Positions 12,369 through 25,459 are shown, counted from the first letter of the stretch. The stretch: 64,000 nucleotides of DNA from Selaginella tamariscina (GCA_003024785.1 PUQB01000400.1:94397-158396), one strand, 5' to 3'. Translations and numbers: made by a program. The notes: generated by a model from the letters alone, not told the origin.

Positions 12369-13995
12369 AAAGCTCGTTGCAACACCAAAGTGCCTTGGAA
12401 ATGTCATGAAACTTCCGATTTCATTAATAGGTGTGCTAACACATGGACACGGTTGTGAGTCATATGGACACTTTTCACTTCCACATTGGTCTAGCGACTC
12501 CAATTTCACTATTGGGTCGTTGGCCATGTGTTTCAGAAACCTTGAAGCCCACTCACAAACAAGTCTTATCAGTGATCTCAAAGTGAAGAAACAACACCTT
12601 CAACCTTTACATAATGCTCTCATGAACACGTCTGCACTTGAGGCTACTTGGGAATATGAGAGGCATTGTCAGCAACCTGCACAAAAAACAGATGGCCCTG
12701 TTGAGAGTTCAGGTTCAGTGAGGATCTAGCTCAAATAGTGTACATGTGTCCTCAACATCAAATAAGCTTCCTCGTCATTTACTTTTACAGATGGATAATT
12801 GTGCAGGCGAGAACAAAAATAGGTAAATCATTTTACTTAAGGGTTTCTCAAGCTCATACTTACTTTTATTTTCTAGATATGTGCTAGCATACTTGTCAAT
12901 GCTTGTTGCCAAAGGTGTGTTTGAGACAATCACACCTTATGGTTGGTCACACTCATGAAGATATTAATGCGTTCTTCAGTAAGGTCTCCAACTTTACAAA
13001 AAGAACAAGTGCACTTACCTTACCGCATATGATGAATCTTTTTGAAAAATGCATCTCCAAAAAAAGTTGTGCTTTGCTTGTGACTGAGGTGCCAGACTTC
13101 AAAAAATTTCTCAAGGAGTATATAAAAGAGGGGAGTGATTCTTTAGTTGGTCACCTTATGCCGTTACAATTCTTTTTCTCCATACGAGATGGTATACCTA
13201 TTATATAGTACAAGTTACAGCCATTAGAGCATGAGTGGTTACCGAAAGAGGGATTAATGCTCTTCAAAAGTGGAGAGAATGGAAAGCCACTTTTCCTAGA
13301 AGGACAACCAAACCCTATTCCATTGAGTGCCCAGCTCAAGGAATAAGAGGTTATTATTGATGGCATTGTGGCATAGGTTCAAAAATCGATGCCAAAGAAT
13401 TCTGATAAGGCAATTGGTTACTCAGAACTATATAAGCCTGTGGTCGAATATTGAGAGACTATTGTTCGAGAGTTGGAAGGACCTACTGTCACAAGTACAA
13501 AATTGCAACACCCTTTTTGGCCTAAAACAAGGTGGCGAGAGGAGATTGAAATGACATCACTAAGCACAGACGACATAGAAGCCAGTAGTGATGTGGAAGT
13601 GCAAACCCCACACTTTGTTGGACAAAAGAACCAAAAACCTAAAGCATACTTTGATTGCTGCAAGGATCTTCAAAAACTAATGATGGTTTTCATTACTCCA
13701 GATGTGTTATATAATCAACCTATTTTAGATGGGTTAAATTATCGACACACCTGAAGTAATTACAAAAAATAGTATGGTTAAGGTTGCATGGTTCAAACCA
13801 CGACACGAGAAGGAGAGCGAAAGATATAATGGATGCCTAGAGAAAACATGGTCTTCCAATCAAAAAGACCCAGCATGTTTTATAAATGTTAAATCCATTC
13901 GATATGGGTGGATATTAAGAAGCGTTGATAAAGTCACGATTAACAAAATTGCAAGGGAATGTATGTTTTCTGAAGTTAAAGCAATTACAAAATAA

Positions 13996-14451
13996 TAAAA
14001 TATCATATATTTAATATTTATAATTATTATAAACTCTTTAATAATAGTACCAAATTGTTTACTTAACTATATAAATTTAAAAACGATATGGAAGATTGAC
14101 TATATTATTATAGGATTTTGTATATTATATATATATTATTACTACTACAAATTTTAATTAATAATGTTATATTTAAATATTAATATTTTAATAACAACAT
14201 CAATATTTATATAATGTACCTTCTTATGCTCTTCCTTAATTGTTATATTAGGCAATATATTATATAATTTAATACCTTCTACTTTTATAATGTTATTAAT
14301 TTTTGTTCAATGAATGCTATAATTTATTAAAGGGTCGATTACAAAATAAAATATTCTGTTTTCAAATATATATTCTAAAAAATATTCTTTAATATTAGAA
14401 AATGCTAATTAAATAGCTAAAATTACTAATTATTAGAAATGGGACTATAGC
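13996..14451 (+). other. AT-rich 3' tail of the DUF7869 element
   Basis: Non-coding AT-rich DNA that is the reverse complement of 41055-41453, so it belongs to the element. Repeated AATATTCT-like words are the only structure seen. Confidence 0.6.
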
Positions 14452-14478
14452 CATGCCCATTTTAGTTACAACATGCAT
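14452..14478 (+). repeat. Putative element-end motif, copy 1
   Basis: A 27-bp sequence beginning CATGCCCATTTTAGTTACAA marks the last homology between the two DUF7869 copies. Near-identical copies lie at 41028-41054 (minus, one mismatch) and 56044-56070 (two mismatches). Confidence 0.55.
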
Positions 14479-15406
14479 AATGATTGTCTGCCATTGTTAC
14501 TCCATGCCACCCTGATGACATCTAATAGAGCCCATCCTAGTCCTATCTATAGGGCCTTCTCGGTTATTTCCTCTCTCCAACCACCAGTCTTGCAAGTGCC
14601 ACACCTTGAACTTTGTGAATTACCTCTAGCAGGGGATATCCCTGTCGGAGGTCCTCTCTCCCAGCTTCCATAGCTGATCTCTAATCATCTGTGGATGTGG
14701 GTATTCTCAATTGAGGCCTAAGTTGGTATGGGGCCATTGGTGATGGTTAAGTCTACTATCAGGCTTGGGTTGACCCTACTTAGGTGGTGCTCCCATCTGG
14801 CCATGGTACATCCAAGTCACTCCTTTGGAATTGCGAAGGTGGTCAATGATTTGGCCCCTGAGCTCCCATATTGTGTTTATATTGTTGTGGGCTCTAGGTG
14901 TTCCCCCTAGGGCCCTCTACTTGCATGTGTGGTGCCTACCCTAGTGAGGGCCCTCCAACTTACATGGGGTGAGCCTTGTGGTGGGTTGGGAAGGCCATCA
15001 CTTTGTCATCGTTTGGTCCTCCGTGCCTACCTGGCATGTGGTCTTCTAGCACTCAGAACTCCTATAGGGGTGCCGGACTTGCTTCTTGACACGGATATCA
15101 ATCCCCTTCAGGCGCAGAATCTTACCTGCTAGTGTTCACAGTCGTGTTGCACCTTCATGCCCTTGAGCCAAGGGCGACCTAGAAGCAAGTCAAATCCCCC
15201 TTTTGTGTGCATGTCCAGACAACGACATTTATCCAAAATTTAATAGTTTGAATCTCGACTTCCATTGCCCTTAGGATCCCCTTGGGAAGGTGCGAGAAAC
15301 CCAGGTGTCAAATAACCTTTGGAGAGCTACTACGGTTATCCCCAGAATTGTATGAAGTCCTCACCCAGGAGTTGCATGGGCCCATAGCTATGCCCCAAGG
15401 GTCGCA
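14479..15406 (+). other. Degenerate 5' part of the gypsy element
   Basis: No reading frame longer than about 70 codons is seen. It lies directly upstream of the protease-like region, so it probably holds gag remnants or spacer, but I cannot align it to gag motifs. Confidence 0.3.
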
Positions 15407-18400
15407 ATGACAACCATAGACTTTGTGGATGATGTATTGGCTATACCCGTCCAAATGGCAGGCTGCATAGTCCACAACGTGATCATAGATGGGAGATCAT
15501 GTCCACAGAACTCCATCAAAAGTTGGGGATGCCGCCCCTGGATCCCTCACCTTCCTCATATGTATGGTGAACCAAGCCAAGGTGGCACCCAAGGGCATCA
15601 CGAGGAAAGTAGGGATCAAGATCAAGAGCGTCAAGTTCATGATAAACGTGGTCGTTCTTATATGCACATAAAAGGGGGGTTCGACTTACTTCTAGGCCAG
15701 CCATGGCTCAGGGGCGTGAGGGTACAACACGATTGGGAGAATCAGCAAGTCCATTTCCCCGTCAAGGGGGGGCTCATATCTGTTATTGCAAAACAAGTCC
15801 CGGCGCCACCATTAGAATCCCGACCCCAGGAATACCACCTCCCAGACTGGAGTGAGGGATTGGATGATGAGGAAGAAGCATCTATCCTGGCATGCTTGCT
15901 AGAATTATTCGTCATAGGAGAGATAAACCTTCGGCAGGAAGTACGGGAGTCTATTGCCGTGTACCTAATGATTCGGCTAGAGGCCGGAGCAGACACCTCC
16001 GGGAATCAAATCCCGAGGTGGCCCATTCTATGGGAGGAAATGCGGAGTGTCACCCCACCGGCCCAAGAGGAGTACCGCGCAAGCCAATGTATGGGTGGAA
16101 CATGACTCCCAAAGCATCAATCAAGCAGGTCAACATAGGCACCAATGAAAACCCCGGCTAGTAAATGGTAATGCCCACATAGGATCAGAGCTAAGAGAGC
16201 AGATTGCCAACTACCTCTGTAGACACAGGGAGGTATTCGCCTGGACCTACCACAACCTAAGGGAGTACTGCCAGAGTTGTGCTAGTACAAAATTAAGCTA
16301 AAACCCGACATCCGACCCACCACCAAACAACGGTACTGTATCAACCCAAATTATGCCCGAAAGGCTAAACAAGAGATTGACAAGTGGCTCGAAGCGGACT
16401 TCATCTACCCTATTGAGAACCCAAAATGACTATCACCAATCATCATCATACCTAAGAAGGACGGGTGGTTAAGAATCTGCATAAACTAACAGCGACTAAA
16501 TGCCACCACGGAGAAGGATCTGTTCCCCATCCCATTTACAGAGTCCAACCTAGAAGATGTAGCGGGTCATGAGATGTACTCGTTCATGGACGGCTTCAGC
16601 GGATACAACCAGGTGACGATTGCAATAGAAGACCAAGCTAAGGCTGCATTCATCACGGATTGGGGAGCATACGCATTCAGAGTTATGCCATTTGGACTCT
16701 GCAATGCTTCAGTCACGTTCCAAAGATTGGTCTAGCGTGTATTCCTGAACAACCTCACGGACTTCATTTGGGCATTCCTAGATAACTTCATAGCTTATGG
16801 ACCAGTGGAGGACCACGTGGCATGCTTGGAATGGGTGTTCTTGCATTGCCAGGAATATGGGATATTTCTTAACCCCTCAAAATGTGTATTTGGCATGACT
16901 ATAGGGAAGTTGTTAGGGCACATCATCTCTAGGGAGGCATCACGGTGGATTCGGGATCAGTATAAGCACTGGCCAAGATGCCACGCCCACAAAATGTCAC
17001 AGAACTCCGGCGGTTCCTGGGGAAAGCATGGTTCTACCTCAAGTTTATCCAACAGTATGCCGATAGGGCCCAGCCTATGACCGAACTACTCAATAAGGAG
17101 ACACCATATGAATGGACTGCCAACTAGACAGGCTGCCTTTGAGGACATAAAGCACCAGCTGGTGAAAGCAACTATACCAAATTGAAATCAACAGTTCCAC
17201 TTACAAACAAATGGCTCTAGTGTAGTGGCAGGTGTGGTCCTGTCCCAAGAGAATGATGAAAGGATGCTCTGACCCATCGCATACAAAATCCGACTCATGA
17301 CACCGGCCGAACCCAACTACTCGATGACTGACAAAGAATGCTGGCGGTTATCTATAGAGTATCTAGGTTTTGCCACTACCTCCTATGTAACCACTTCATA
17401 CTGATCATGGATCACCATGCCCTGCTCTACCTTGTGAATAAACCACAACTCACCAGGTGGCCAACTCAGTGGATACTCCTCCTACAAGAGTTTGAGTTCA
17501 CCATAGTCCATAAAGTAAGTAAATTGTATATATCACCGGATCTCCTCTCCCGGATAACGAGTGGTGAACCACCCAAAGCCATGCCCTTGCTTGACATACC
17601 AAACACCAACCTCTTCGAAGCAACTGTCGTACACGGCACCTGGCCACAAGCCACCAAGCCGACAGCTGACATCCCAACATGGCAGTAGCCAATACAATGC
17701 TACCTCATCAACGGGTTAAGCAGCATTTTTGGAACATTGACGACACATAGACAAAGCCTCGCTCAAAGGTGCTTACCGTTCCAGCTTATCTGGGATCAAA
17801 TATACAAGTGGGGGAGGGATGACATACTTTGGAGATGCCCCTTGGCATGGAAAATTCCTGAGATTGTCAATGCAGCCCATGCAAGACTAGGGGTAGGACA
17901 CTTTCGGGGGAGACAAAATAGCTAGGAAAATCCTACAAACCGGACTCTGGTGGCCAATGATCTTCTGGGACACCACTAGGGCAGAAAGAAGCTGCATCGA
18001 CTATTAGTGGATAGGCAAACCCATGGCAGGCCAAGGCATGGAGTACCACACCTCAACAGGAATGGCGGCATTTGAGAAGTGGGGTCTAGACTTCGGGACT
18101 AATCAACCCAAGGGCCCACACAACACGCTCCAGGTACATTGTAGTGGCAACGGACTTTGCCACAAAGTGGGTAGAGGCAAAGGCATTCAGGGAGGCAACG
18201 ACAGGGCAAATAGCAAGGTTTATTTATACAAACATTCTGACAAGGTTCAGTTACCCACTGGAGCTGGTATCAGACCAGGGGAACCACTTCATCACAAAGA
18301 TTGTTCAGGAAATGATCAACAAGTTCGTCATCAAGCATCGCACATCAACATCCTACTATCCACAAGGGAATGGACAGGCCGAGTCTACAAACAAGATATT

Positions 18401-18470
18401 GGTCATCATCTTGAGGAAGCTCTACCCTTCGGGATGCCCTTGTTTACCCTTGTTTACCCCTGTTAACATC
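15407..18470 (+). pseudogene. Dead Ty3/gypsy pol (protease, RT, RNase H, integrase)
   Basis: The order protease, reverse transcriptase, RNase H, integrase identifies Ty3/gypsy. Protease: NVIIDGRS in place of the usual DSG/DGGS active site, then FDLLLGQPWLRGV (15407-15760). Reverse transcriptase (about 16290-16940): IPKKDGWLRICIN, MDGFSGYNQV, FRVMPFGLCNASVTFQRLV, and FLDNF where family members have F/Y-x-D-D. RNase H (about 17230-17560): LIMDHHALLYLVNKPQ. Integrase (about 17860-18430): HARLGVGHFRG zinc region, WGLDFGT, VSDQGNHF and PQGNGQAEST, giving the D, D and E. Frame changes occur between blocks, with stops near 16425, 16487 and 16734. The changed protease and RT catalytic motifs plus the stops show it is inactive. 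Confidence 0.85.
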
Positions 18471-18524
18471 ATCTTGGTCACTAAGACACTGTTACCAAAG
18501 CCCAATCCTAGGGGTCTACACTGA

Positions 18525-19130
18525 TGAGTCAACCTTTACCTCGGGAGATGCTGGAATGTGCGATGATGGCCTCTACACGGATGCTGTGAGGGTCCATGTA
18601 CAGTGGGTAGGGGTTCCCTTAGGGCTTGGCTACTACCTCCTTGGAAGGATACAACCAAACAAGGAGGGGGAAGAAGAGGACAATTTGGCAGGAGACATAG
18701 TAGACATAAGAGATTTATATATATATATATATATATTGCATGTCAAGATACAATATGGCCCCTTCCCCAAAGAAGGTAGAGCAAAATACAAAGAAGAAGA
18801 TGAACTAGAAGGATCCCGATCCACTGTTGACCTTCTTACTTATATAGTGGGTTGGTTAGTGCTAGACCCTAGGTCCAGGTGGCACTCCCATACTGGTATG
18901 CCGCCTGTGACGAAGTCATGTCCTATGGCATTCATGCACCTCCCTTATGCGTGTTGTTCTGTGTATGTGGTAGTTGATTCAAATGATCAAATCTAGGCCT
19001 ATGTCAAAGCCGCTTGACAACCGTCATCATCGATCAGTACCCATTATACTTTGCCGGCTAGCAGTTTGATGGTGGCCAAACCACCGTCAACCAACTGCAC
19101 TTCTATCCATTATGCATTATTAAATAAATG
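18525..19130 (+). other. 3' region of the gypsy element
   Basis: Non-coding sequence after the integrase. The stretch beginning ACTTATATAGTGGGTTGG near 18838 recurs near 35410, which suggests LTR or 3' sequence of the same family. A (TA)n run lies at 18715-18735. Confidence 0.4.
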
Positions 19131-20469
19131 CTTATATACTTCTTTTATACACATACACATACACATGTATACATAAATATATACATGTATACATTTGTAT
19201 TTTTAGTAATTAATAATATAGCATGGATTTCCTAAATTTTGGTATGTATATATGAGTAGATGCACACTTTAAAGACTTAGATATGTTACATTTAAGAAAA
19301 GATTTTAATATAATATGATCATGTGACCTACTGTTCACATGCAATTTAAAAGTTCAAGAATATCTTTATGTTTATAACTAGTTAAGTATTTAATAATAAT
19401 TTATTGAATAATATATCTTTAACCTAGTGAGTTTATCTCTAAGCTAGATTCTTAATTCAATTTTATTTTCAACTTGGTGAATTTATTTTTAAACTCTTAG
19501 ATTTACCCATTCCTAGGTTTAATTATTTAATGAATGAGTTTATTTGTAAGGTGGACCCTTTAACTTAATTGTTATCTGTACAATAAAATAAAGGTGTAAA
19601 AGAATTTATGTTAGTAAAGTAAGTGAGGCATGGAAATGATTGTATTGTGTATGTAAGTAAAATATTTGAGTAGTTTTATTAAATAAAAAGATGTATATGT
19701 AGTGTTATAAGATAGAGAGATAATTGGTGTTATTGGTATTTAAAATCTTACAACTTTGTATATTATATAATTTACATAACCATATTATTCATAGTTATTA
19801 GCTTATCTAAATTTATTTTATTTATGTATTTACAAAAGAAAAAACATGTTAAAAAGAAATAAGTATAGTAACTAAAGAGGTTTTCACAGTGGTGCCTATG
19901 TATACTTTTTGCACTTAATTTAATAAAATTCACTGTAACAAGGTATTGTAAAAATCATTTTATGTTGTATACTTAGGTTTTTTAATTATTGATCATCCGC
20001 AAATAACACATATATATATATATATATATTAATTTAATTGAATCTACATAAGTTGGATAATGAATTTACCCTTAACATAGTGAATTTATCTTATGCAAAC
20101 TCATGTATAACTCGTGTTTGCAATAGTGTCAAATAGGTTTAAGATTTAAGATGACCTTTGTTGAATGACATACACACGCTAAATAAACTTATTTATACTA
20201 GTACAATTTATTACCACTATTCATATATAATTATACACTTATATTAATTATCAATGTTTAATAGTTTATTACTACAAATGCATATGTATTGTGAATCATA
20301 TCATATACTTGTATATATTTAGTTAAGTCTTAAATTAACCTAAATTACAAAAGTTTAATATATTTACATTTATCAACTTAAATTTAGACATGAATTTTAA
20401 TCAAACTTTCTATATACTCATTTAATAATCTTATAATTGTTTCAAAGAAGAGTTTAAGTTTATTCTAAT

Positions 20470-20552
<83 letters not shown>

Positions 20553-22130
20553 TAACCATCAAATGGAACTTGGTGAGTATAAAATTTATTGTATCGCCCG
20601 TGGGATGGGGCAACGTAAGTTTAGATTTTAGATGCCATGTGATGGGTGTAATATACATAGTGTATCAATGAGGGCCATGTGGGTTTAGGGTTTATGGTGG
20701 GCCAATTAAGTTTAAAATTTAGGATGGACATGAATAGGGTGTTAATAACACTCAAACACACAAGAAATTTATTATATAAGATTTATATGCAAATACAAAT
20801 ATAAAATTTGTATATTAAACAATTTTGATTTCCTTCTCTCATTTTTAAATTAAAATATGGAATTAAAACATATTTAAATTTTTGTATGTGTGTAAGTTCT
20901 AACAATTTATATTAAATCAAACTTAAAAACTTGTACTTTTTTTCAAAATCATGTCACGACCATTTCAATTTTAATCTTTCCTTATTATAATGAAATTGTT
21001 AAATAAGAATCTTCCTATGTCATATTTCTTATTCTAAGAATATACAAATATTTTCAATTAAACCCTACTTTAGTAAGAAGTATTATAAATTTTTAACTAC
21101 AAGACATTTTAAATAGGATTCTCCCTATGTTGATTTTATTCTATGAATATACAAGTCATTCTTATATAACTATGAGTTCATTGTTCATAACTAATAAAGG
21201 TGTATTAAATACATATTAAAAATAAACATGCTGAGTTTTACACTTTAAAAATAAAACACAATGTGTGATGTCTTTTATTCATTATGTTTTATTATTCAAT
21301 CATTAACAATAAAAACATTTAAAAGTTTAAATTTAATTTTAAAACATAGGTGGAGGTATACATCTATAGATAGGAAACTTAAACTTTAAATGTTTCAGTA
21401 ATTGTTAACGATTGGATAATTAAAGCAGAATGAATAAAAACATCACTCTAGTATTCTCTTGTGGTTTAACCATTTGGTTAAGCAAATTATCTTAAATTTC
21501 TAATTTAATTGTATGTTTGTTAGCATGTTTAAATCATTTAAAACTTATGAATATGCTTAACATGTTTACTTTAACATGCATTTAATACATTTTCATTATA
21601 TTCATATGCCACGTGGTATTTGCTTATGAATGAACATGTATCCCGGTTGCCGATGTGTTTTTAAAGGGTTTAAACTTGTATAAACTTATGAATATGTTTA
21701 ACATGTTCACTTAAATCTACATTTAATATATTTTCATTATATTCATACATCACGTGGCATTTACTTATGCATGCATGTGTATACACAGTTGCCAAGGTGT
21801 TCTTATTTTTGAAAGGGTTTAAATTTGAGTAAACCTACTGAGCATGTTTATATTTAATACATCTTCATCCTTCATACTCCACGTGGCATTTACTTACTTA
21901 TGCACGTGTATAAGTGGTTACCGTCGGATCTTTTTCAAATTACCACGCATTGGTATGTAATTAATGTAACCCCCTTCTTTTCCCCTCTTTTCCCTATTTT
22001 CGTCTGTGTACCGCTTCCTCTCTTTTCCTGATTTTCGTCTGCTTTCGGCTTCGGGGGGTTCGATCGCATGGTAATCTAGTGGGTTAGTGAGCAGCCCCTG
22101 GTGCACATGCTCCTAGTGGGTACATGTGGT
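19131..22130. other. AT-rich intergenic DNA, no gene seen
   Basis: Three kilobases dominated by A/T with stops in all frames. The only structure is short simple repeats at 20010-20028 and 20471-20543, and three loosely repeated blocks around 21530, 21660 and 21830 (each with AACATGTT and CACGTGG words). Confidence 0.6.
20471..20543. repeat. (CA)n(TA)n compound microsatellite
   Basis: An uninterrupted run of CA dinucleotides followed by TA dinucleotides. Confidence 0.95.
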
Positions 22131-22391
22131 AACTAGGTCTCTCCCTCCTCTTGCTCCTTCCCCCTTCTCTCTCTCGTGCATCTGTGGTGTGTCTGGCGTG
22201 GGTGAGAGTTTTTCTTGAGTGCATGAACGTGGTCCCTAATGTGTATGAGTGCCTATTGGGTGCCTCTGTGTCAGTTTGCTTATTGTTGTGTTCATCCCAC
22301 TGTGGTGTGTGTGACTTCTGTGGGTTCTATGAGTTAAAAGGATTAACTTTAACGTTTTCTTGCCCTATGGAATGTGCAGGAATTCCCAACA

Positions 22392-23823
22392 ATGAACACA
22401 TCCGTAACCTCGTTGTATAAGAATGAGTTGCAGGATTTAGCAACAAAAGAACTCGTGGGCACATCCAGTCTATAGGCATGTAATGTCAACAGTGGAACAT
22501 AGGCAGGAGTTTCAAGCCACTGTTGAAATTAACGGGATTAAGCGCCAATCTGCTCCTGGTATGTCTATAATTTAGCAACTATATTGATCCATGTTCACAA
22601 TACTTATATTTGAAACAGGCTTCCACAAACTTAAAGAGGCAGAGGCAGATGCTGCAAGACAGGCTGTAGAGACTTTTAAGGCAACCATTGGGGGTAGCTC
22701 GCAGCAGCATGGGGTGAGCAAATATATTTATTTATTTTAATCATTTGACTATATTACGTTGCCAAGTTATATACATAACATACTATAAACACCAGTTTTA
22801 TGTATAATATATAATTGTAAATAGCTGTTAGTACTTTTTTGTATTTGTACTTGCATCTATATTTATTAGCATTATGATGTATGAGAAAGTATTAAACATC
22901 AAACCTTCTGTGTATTCAGTGTTATTACTTTCTTCTTACAATAGGTATATATATATATGAATGTATTCTAGTTAAACATTGTTATGTGAATCAGATTTAT
23001 TAGTATTAATGAGTGATTAAGTTATTGAAAAATGTTCTCTTTTGTTACAGCTAGAATTTGGGCTAATGAAAAGTAGACTACAAGAATATTTCCAGAAGAA
23101 AAACCTTGGACTTCCTGTATATTCTTGTAAACCATCTGAGCATTACAAGGAACATTTTGTTGCCACTGTGGAGGTTAATGGTATTTTGTGCACTGGAGGC
23201 ATTGCAAAAACTAAGAAAGAAGCTGAAGGGAAGGCGGCTACAATTGCACTACACGTCATCCAAATTGGTGAGTTTAGTAGTTTATCATATAAACCACACA
23301 TACACACATTTATGCACGAACACACATGCACATGCATCCATGTAGATGCATACAACTTATATATTTAACAAAACAGCTATGTTTATGGTTGATTATGTGT
23401 TGTATATTATAAATTAATATTAACAATAGTTTTGTGCTCTTCTGTTTTGAAGATAACTAACAATGCTTGTGTTTATTTTATTTAGATGCTGGTTGCACAA
23501 ATCCATTGCAGCTTAGTGCAGGTCGCACCAATCCACCACAACCTAGAACTGCAAGTCGCACCAATCCACCACAACCTAGAACTGCAGGTTGCACAAATCA
23601 ACTGCAGCCTAGAACTGCCCGTTACGCCAATCAACTGCAGCCTAGAACTGCCCGTTACACCAATCAACTTCAGCCTAGAACTGCAGGTTACGCCAATCGA
23701 CTGCATCCTAGAACTGCAGGTTACACCAATCGACTGCATCCTAGAACTGCAGGGTATGCCGATCGACTGCAGCATAGAGCTGCAGGTCGCAACAATCGAT
23801 GGCAACCTAGAACTACAAGATGA
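22392..23823 (+). CDS. DRB/HYL1-like protein with two dsRNA-binding domains and 14-residue repeats
   Basis: Four exons fit: 22392-22558, 22619-22713, 23051-23267 and 23486-23823. Exons 1-2 encode a first dsRBD: SLYKNELQDLATK, then PVYRHVMSTVEHRQEFQATV and FHKLKEAEADAARQAVETF. Exon 3 encodes a second: MKSRLQEYFQKKNLGLPVY, FVATVEVNGILCTGG and KTKKEAEGKAATIALHVIQ, with the conserved KKEAExxAA helix. Exon 4 is eight to nine repeats of about 14 residues (TNxxQPRTA), ending at a TGA. Two N-terminal dsRBDs and a repeat tail recall plant HYL1/DRB1, the Dicer partner in microRNA processing; function here is inferred from that family. Exon 1 changes frame near 22450, so either a base is wrong or the gene is damaged. 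Exon joins in dsRBD2 and the tail are in phase. Confidence 0.8.
23490..23820 (+). repeat. 42-bp tandem repeat coding the dsRBD-protein tail
   Basis: About eight imperfect 42-bp units, each containing CCTAGAACTGCA. The length is a multiple of three, so copy-number change keeps the frame. Other frames are open across it too, as expected for such a repeat. Confidence 0.85.
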
Positions 23824-25080
23824 TTTAGGTAAATGCATTTATATAACCTGTTACATATCGATATATACATTGGTTACACGAACCCACATATTCTCCATCT
23901 TTACATGTAAACAACTATATGGATGATATAAACGTGCCCTAGTTTAAACATGCATATGCATATATATAATGTAGATAATATTCACTAGTTATATAGGTAT
24001 TGAGCTTAATATTTAGATGTATTAAATTTTTCTATGCATCGTTTAGTTAGCAAGTATTTGTTGTTCACCACATAGATTATAGAAATACACCGATTCTTCT
24101 GTTTTGTACAGGTTTGAATGTCTGTCTTGGAATAAGGGGTTAGAAGAGACTGTATACACATTGTTTGAATCCCAAATCTATGTGAGAAAAATTATGTGCT
24201 ACAAACAATGCCAAAATAAATATTTTTATATGGATAATGTAATAAGCACTGGTGCTTAGTCCGGTGGGTTTGTATGTCTGGACTAGACATTAAACATAAA
24301 CAGCTTTTTACTATTCATTTTTAGCAGAAGATGTACTCATGTCATATTCTTTTATGTAAAGTATGTGTATATATATAATTTATATTCTCTCTTGATAAAA
24401 GTTTATAACAAGGCTGTTTCAGATATTTAACACGCTTAGCTTGTACTTAAAAGTAGACATCAAACATTGTTATTTCAAAAAATAATGAACATACATTAAA
24501 ATAAAATATCTTTTAATTATTTGTGTGTGTGTGTGCATGTGTACACACACTGTGGTGCATGTAATCATGAAGATATTCATACGGGATTGCTGGATTGCTG
24601 ATTGTTATCCTTGTTAACTTTAGTAAAATGTTAATCGTGTATTATGAATTTTCAACGACATTTAAGTAGTAATCTCCATATGTTGATTTTATTCTAAGAA
24701 TATATAAATATTTTTAACTAAACATCAAAAAGTTAGCTTAAAATTAAGAAAACGAGTTAAAACTTACCTTTGTGTCTCTAAATCCTTGTTAATTTTAAAG
24801 GAAAAAAATATAATAATTTTGTTAATTGTTTTCTACCTCTTAAGATAAAGTCTTAATAAATGATTTATATAAAAACATTTAGTATGTTCTAACATATTCA
24901 AATATTTTGAAAAATATTCATATAATACCCAACATCCTTATTATTGTTAAACATTAAAGTGCGAAAACCTTCGTATTTAAATATTTCATTTTATATTAGA
25001 AAAATAAATATTAATAATATATTTATGGACACCCCATGTTGATACCATCATTATTTTATATTATATATAATGGAGTGAAA
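23824..25080. other. Intergenic DNA downstream of the dsRBD gene
   Basis: No gene is seen. A possible 3' UTR intron (donor 23829, acceptor near 24111) would give a non-coding last exon at about 24112-24300. The rest is AT-rich with a GT microsatellite at about 24523-24545. Confidence 0.4.
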
Positions 25081-25084
25081 TTTA

Positions 25085-25405
25085 GGTGGGTGTAGAAAGA
25101 AATCATAGTAAGTGCAAGTGTGTGTGTATGAGAGAAACCAATAAAAGAGTGTGCAGCCATCTTGTACGTCCAGGATTGATATATATGTGTGTGTGAATGA
25201 GTGAGAGAGACAGTAACAAATACAAGAGAGTATAATCATTTTGTGTGGGTGGGACTGGGCATGCTCATGTGTATATCTAGTGTTGTGTGTGTGTGTGCGC
25301 TTATTAGAGAGAGTAATAAGTATAATAGAGTGCAATTATTTTGTGTGGGTGAGACTGGGCATGCTTATGTTGTGTGTTTGTGTATGTGAGTGTGAGAGAG
25401 AGAAG
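25085..25405. repeat. GT/GA-rich minisatellite, left of the DNA transposon
   Basis: Two to three imperfect units of about 100 bp contain GAGAGAGTAA, then ATTTTGTGTGGGTG and CTGGGCATGC. The same unit continues at 33286-33560, so the transposon at 25419-33272 appears to have inserted into this repeat. Confidence 0.75.
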
Positions 25406-25418
25406 GGGAGAGGAGAGT
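25406..25418. other. Candidate target-site duplication, left
   Basis: GGGAGAGGAGAGT is repeated exactly at 33273-33285 on the other side of the element. The target is a purine-rich repeat, so part of the 13-base match could be pre-existing. A 9-base duplication (GAGGAGAGT) would be typical of Mutator-like elements. Confidence 0.55.
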
Positions 25419-25459
25419 GCGCCCATTTTGGAGGCTTGGGGCCCAGGAGGCCTGGGCTC
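25419..25459 (+). repeat. Left terminal inverted repeat
   Basis: It contains GGAGGCTTGGGGCCCAGG then AGGCCTGGGC. The reverse complement of the right end reads GGAGGCTCCGGCTCAGGAGG, so the ends are imperfect inverted repeats over about 24 bp, with weaker similarity outside. Confidence 0.6.

Larger units (their letters stand above)
10322..13995 (+). pseudogene. DUF7869-type transposase, copy 1 (broken)
   Basis: Before the LTR: CTSLKVVEACAKTLVEITT and MIAQQTCRS. After it: the LHNALMNTSALEATWEYERH region and QMDNCAGENKNR. Then, past a short intron near 12820-12877, come MVGHTHEDINAFFSKVSN (12936 on), HMMNLFEKCISKKSCALLV and a tail ending near 13995. The DNCAGENKNR plus GHTHEDI signature belongs to a transposase-like family I believe is Pfam DUF7869. 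The gene lacks its N-terminal third, is split by a solo LTR, has lost a 26-base stretch near 10378 that copy 2 keeps, and has stop codons and frame changes near 13207 and 13345. It cannot encode a working protein. Confidence 0.75.
10300..14478 (+). mobile_element. DUF7869-type DNA transposon, copy 1, 5'-truncated
   Basis: The sequence is a diverged duplicate, on the opposite strand, of 41028-43480. It begins inside the transposase gene at about 10320, is interrupted by an LTR insertion (10587-12363), and continues through the gene's 3' end and an AT-rich tail to the end motif at 14452-14478. Copy 2 extends about 1.2 kb further 5', so copy 1 has lost its front. Copy 1 is complete where copy 2 has an N gap. 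Confidence 0.75.

Noticed and set aside
22040..22110. tRNA or SINE promoter (GGTTCGATC near 22058 and a TGGTAATCTAGTGG word)
   Set aside because: The A-box-like word lies after the B-box-like word, the wrong order for a tRNA-type promoter, and no cloverleaf forms.
23482..23838. Minus-strand 118-codon frame over the dsRBD protein tail
   Set aside because: It is the antisense of a 42-bp in-frame repeat; the plus frame is the one joined by splicing to the dsRBD exons.
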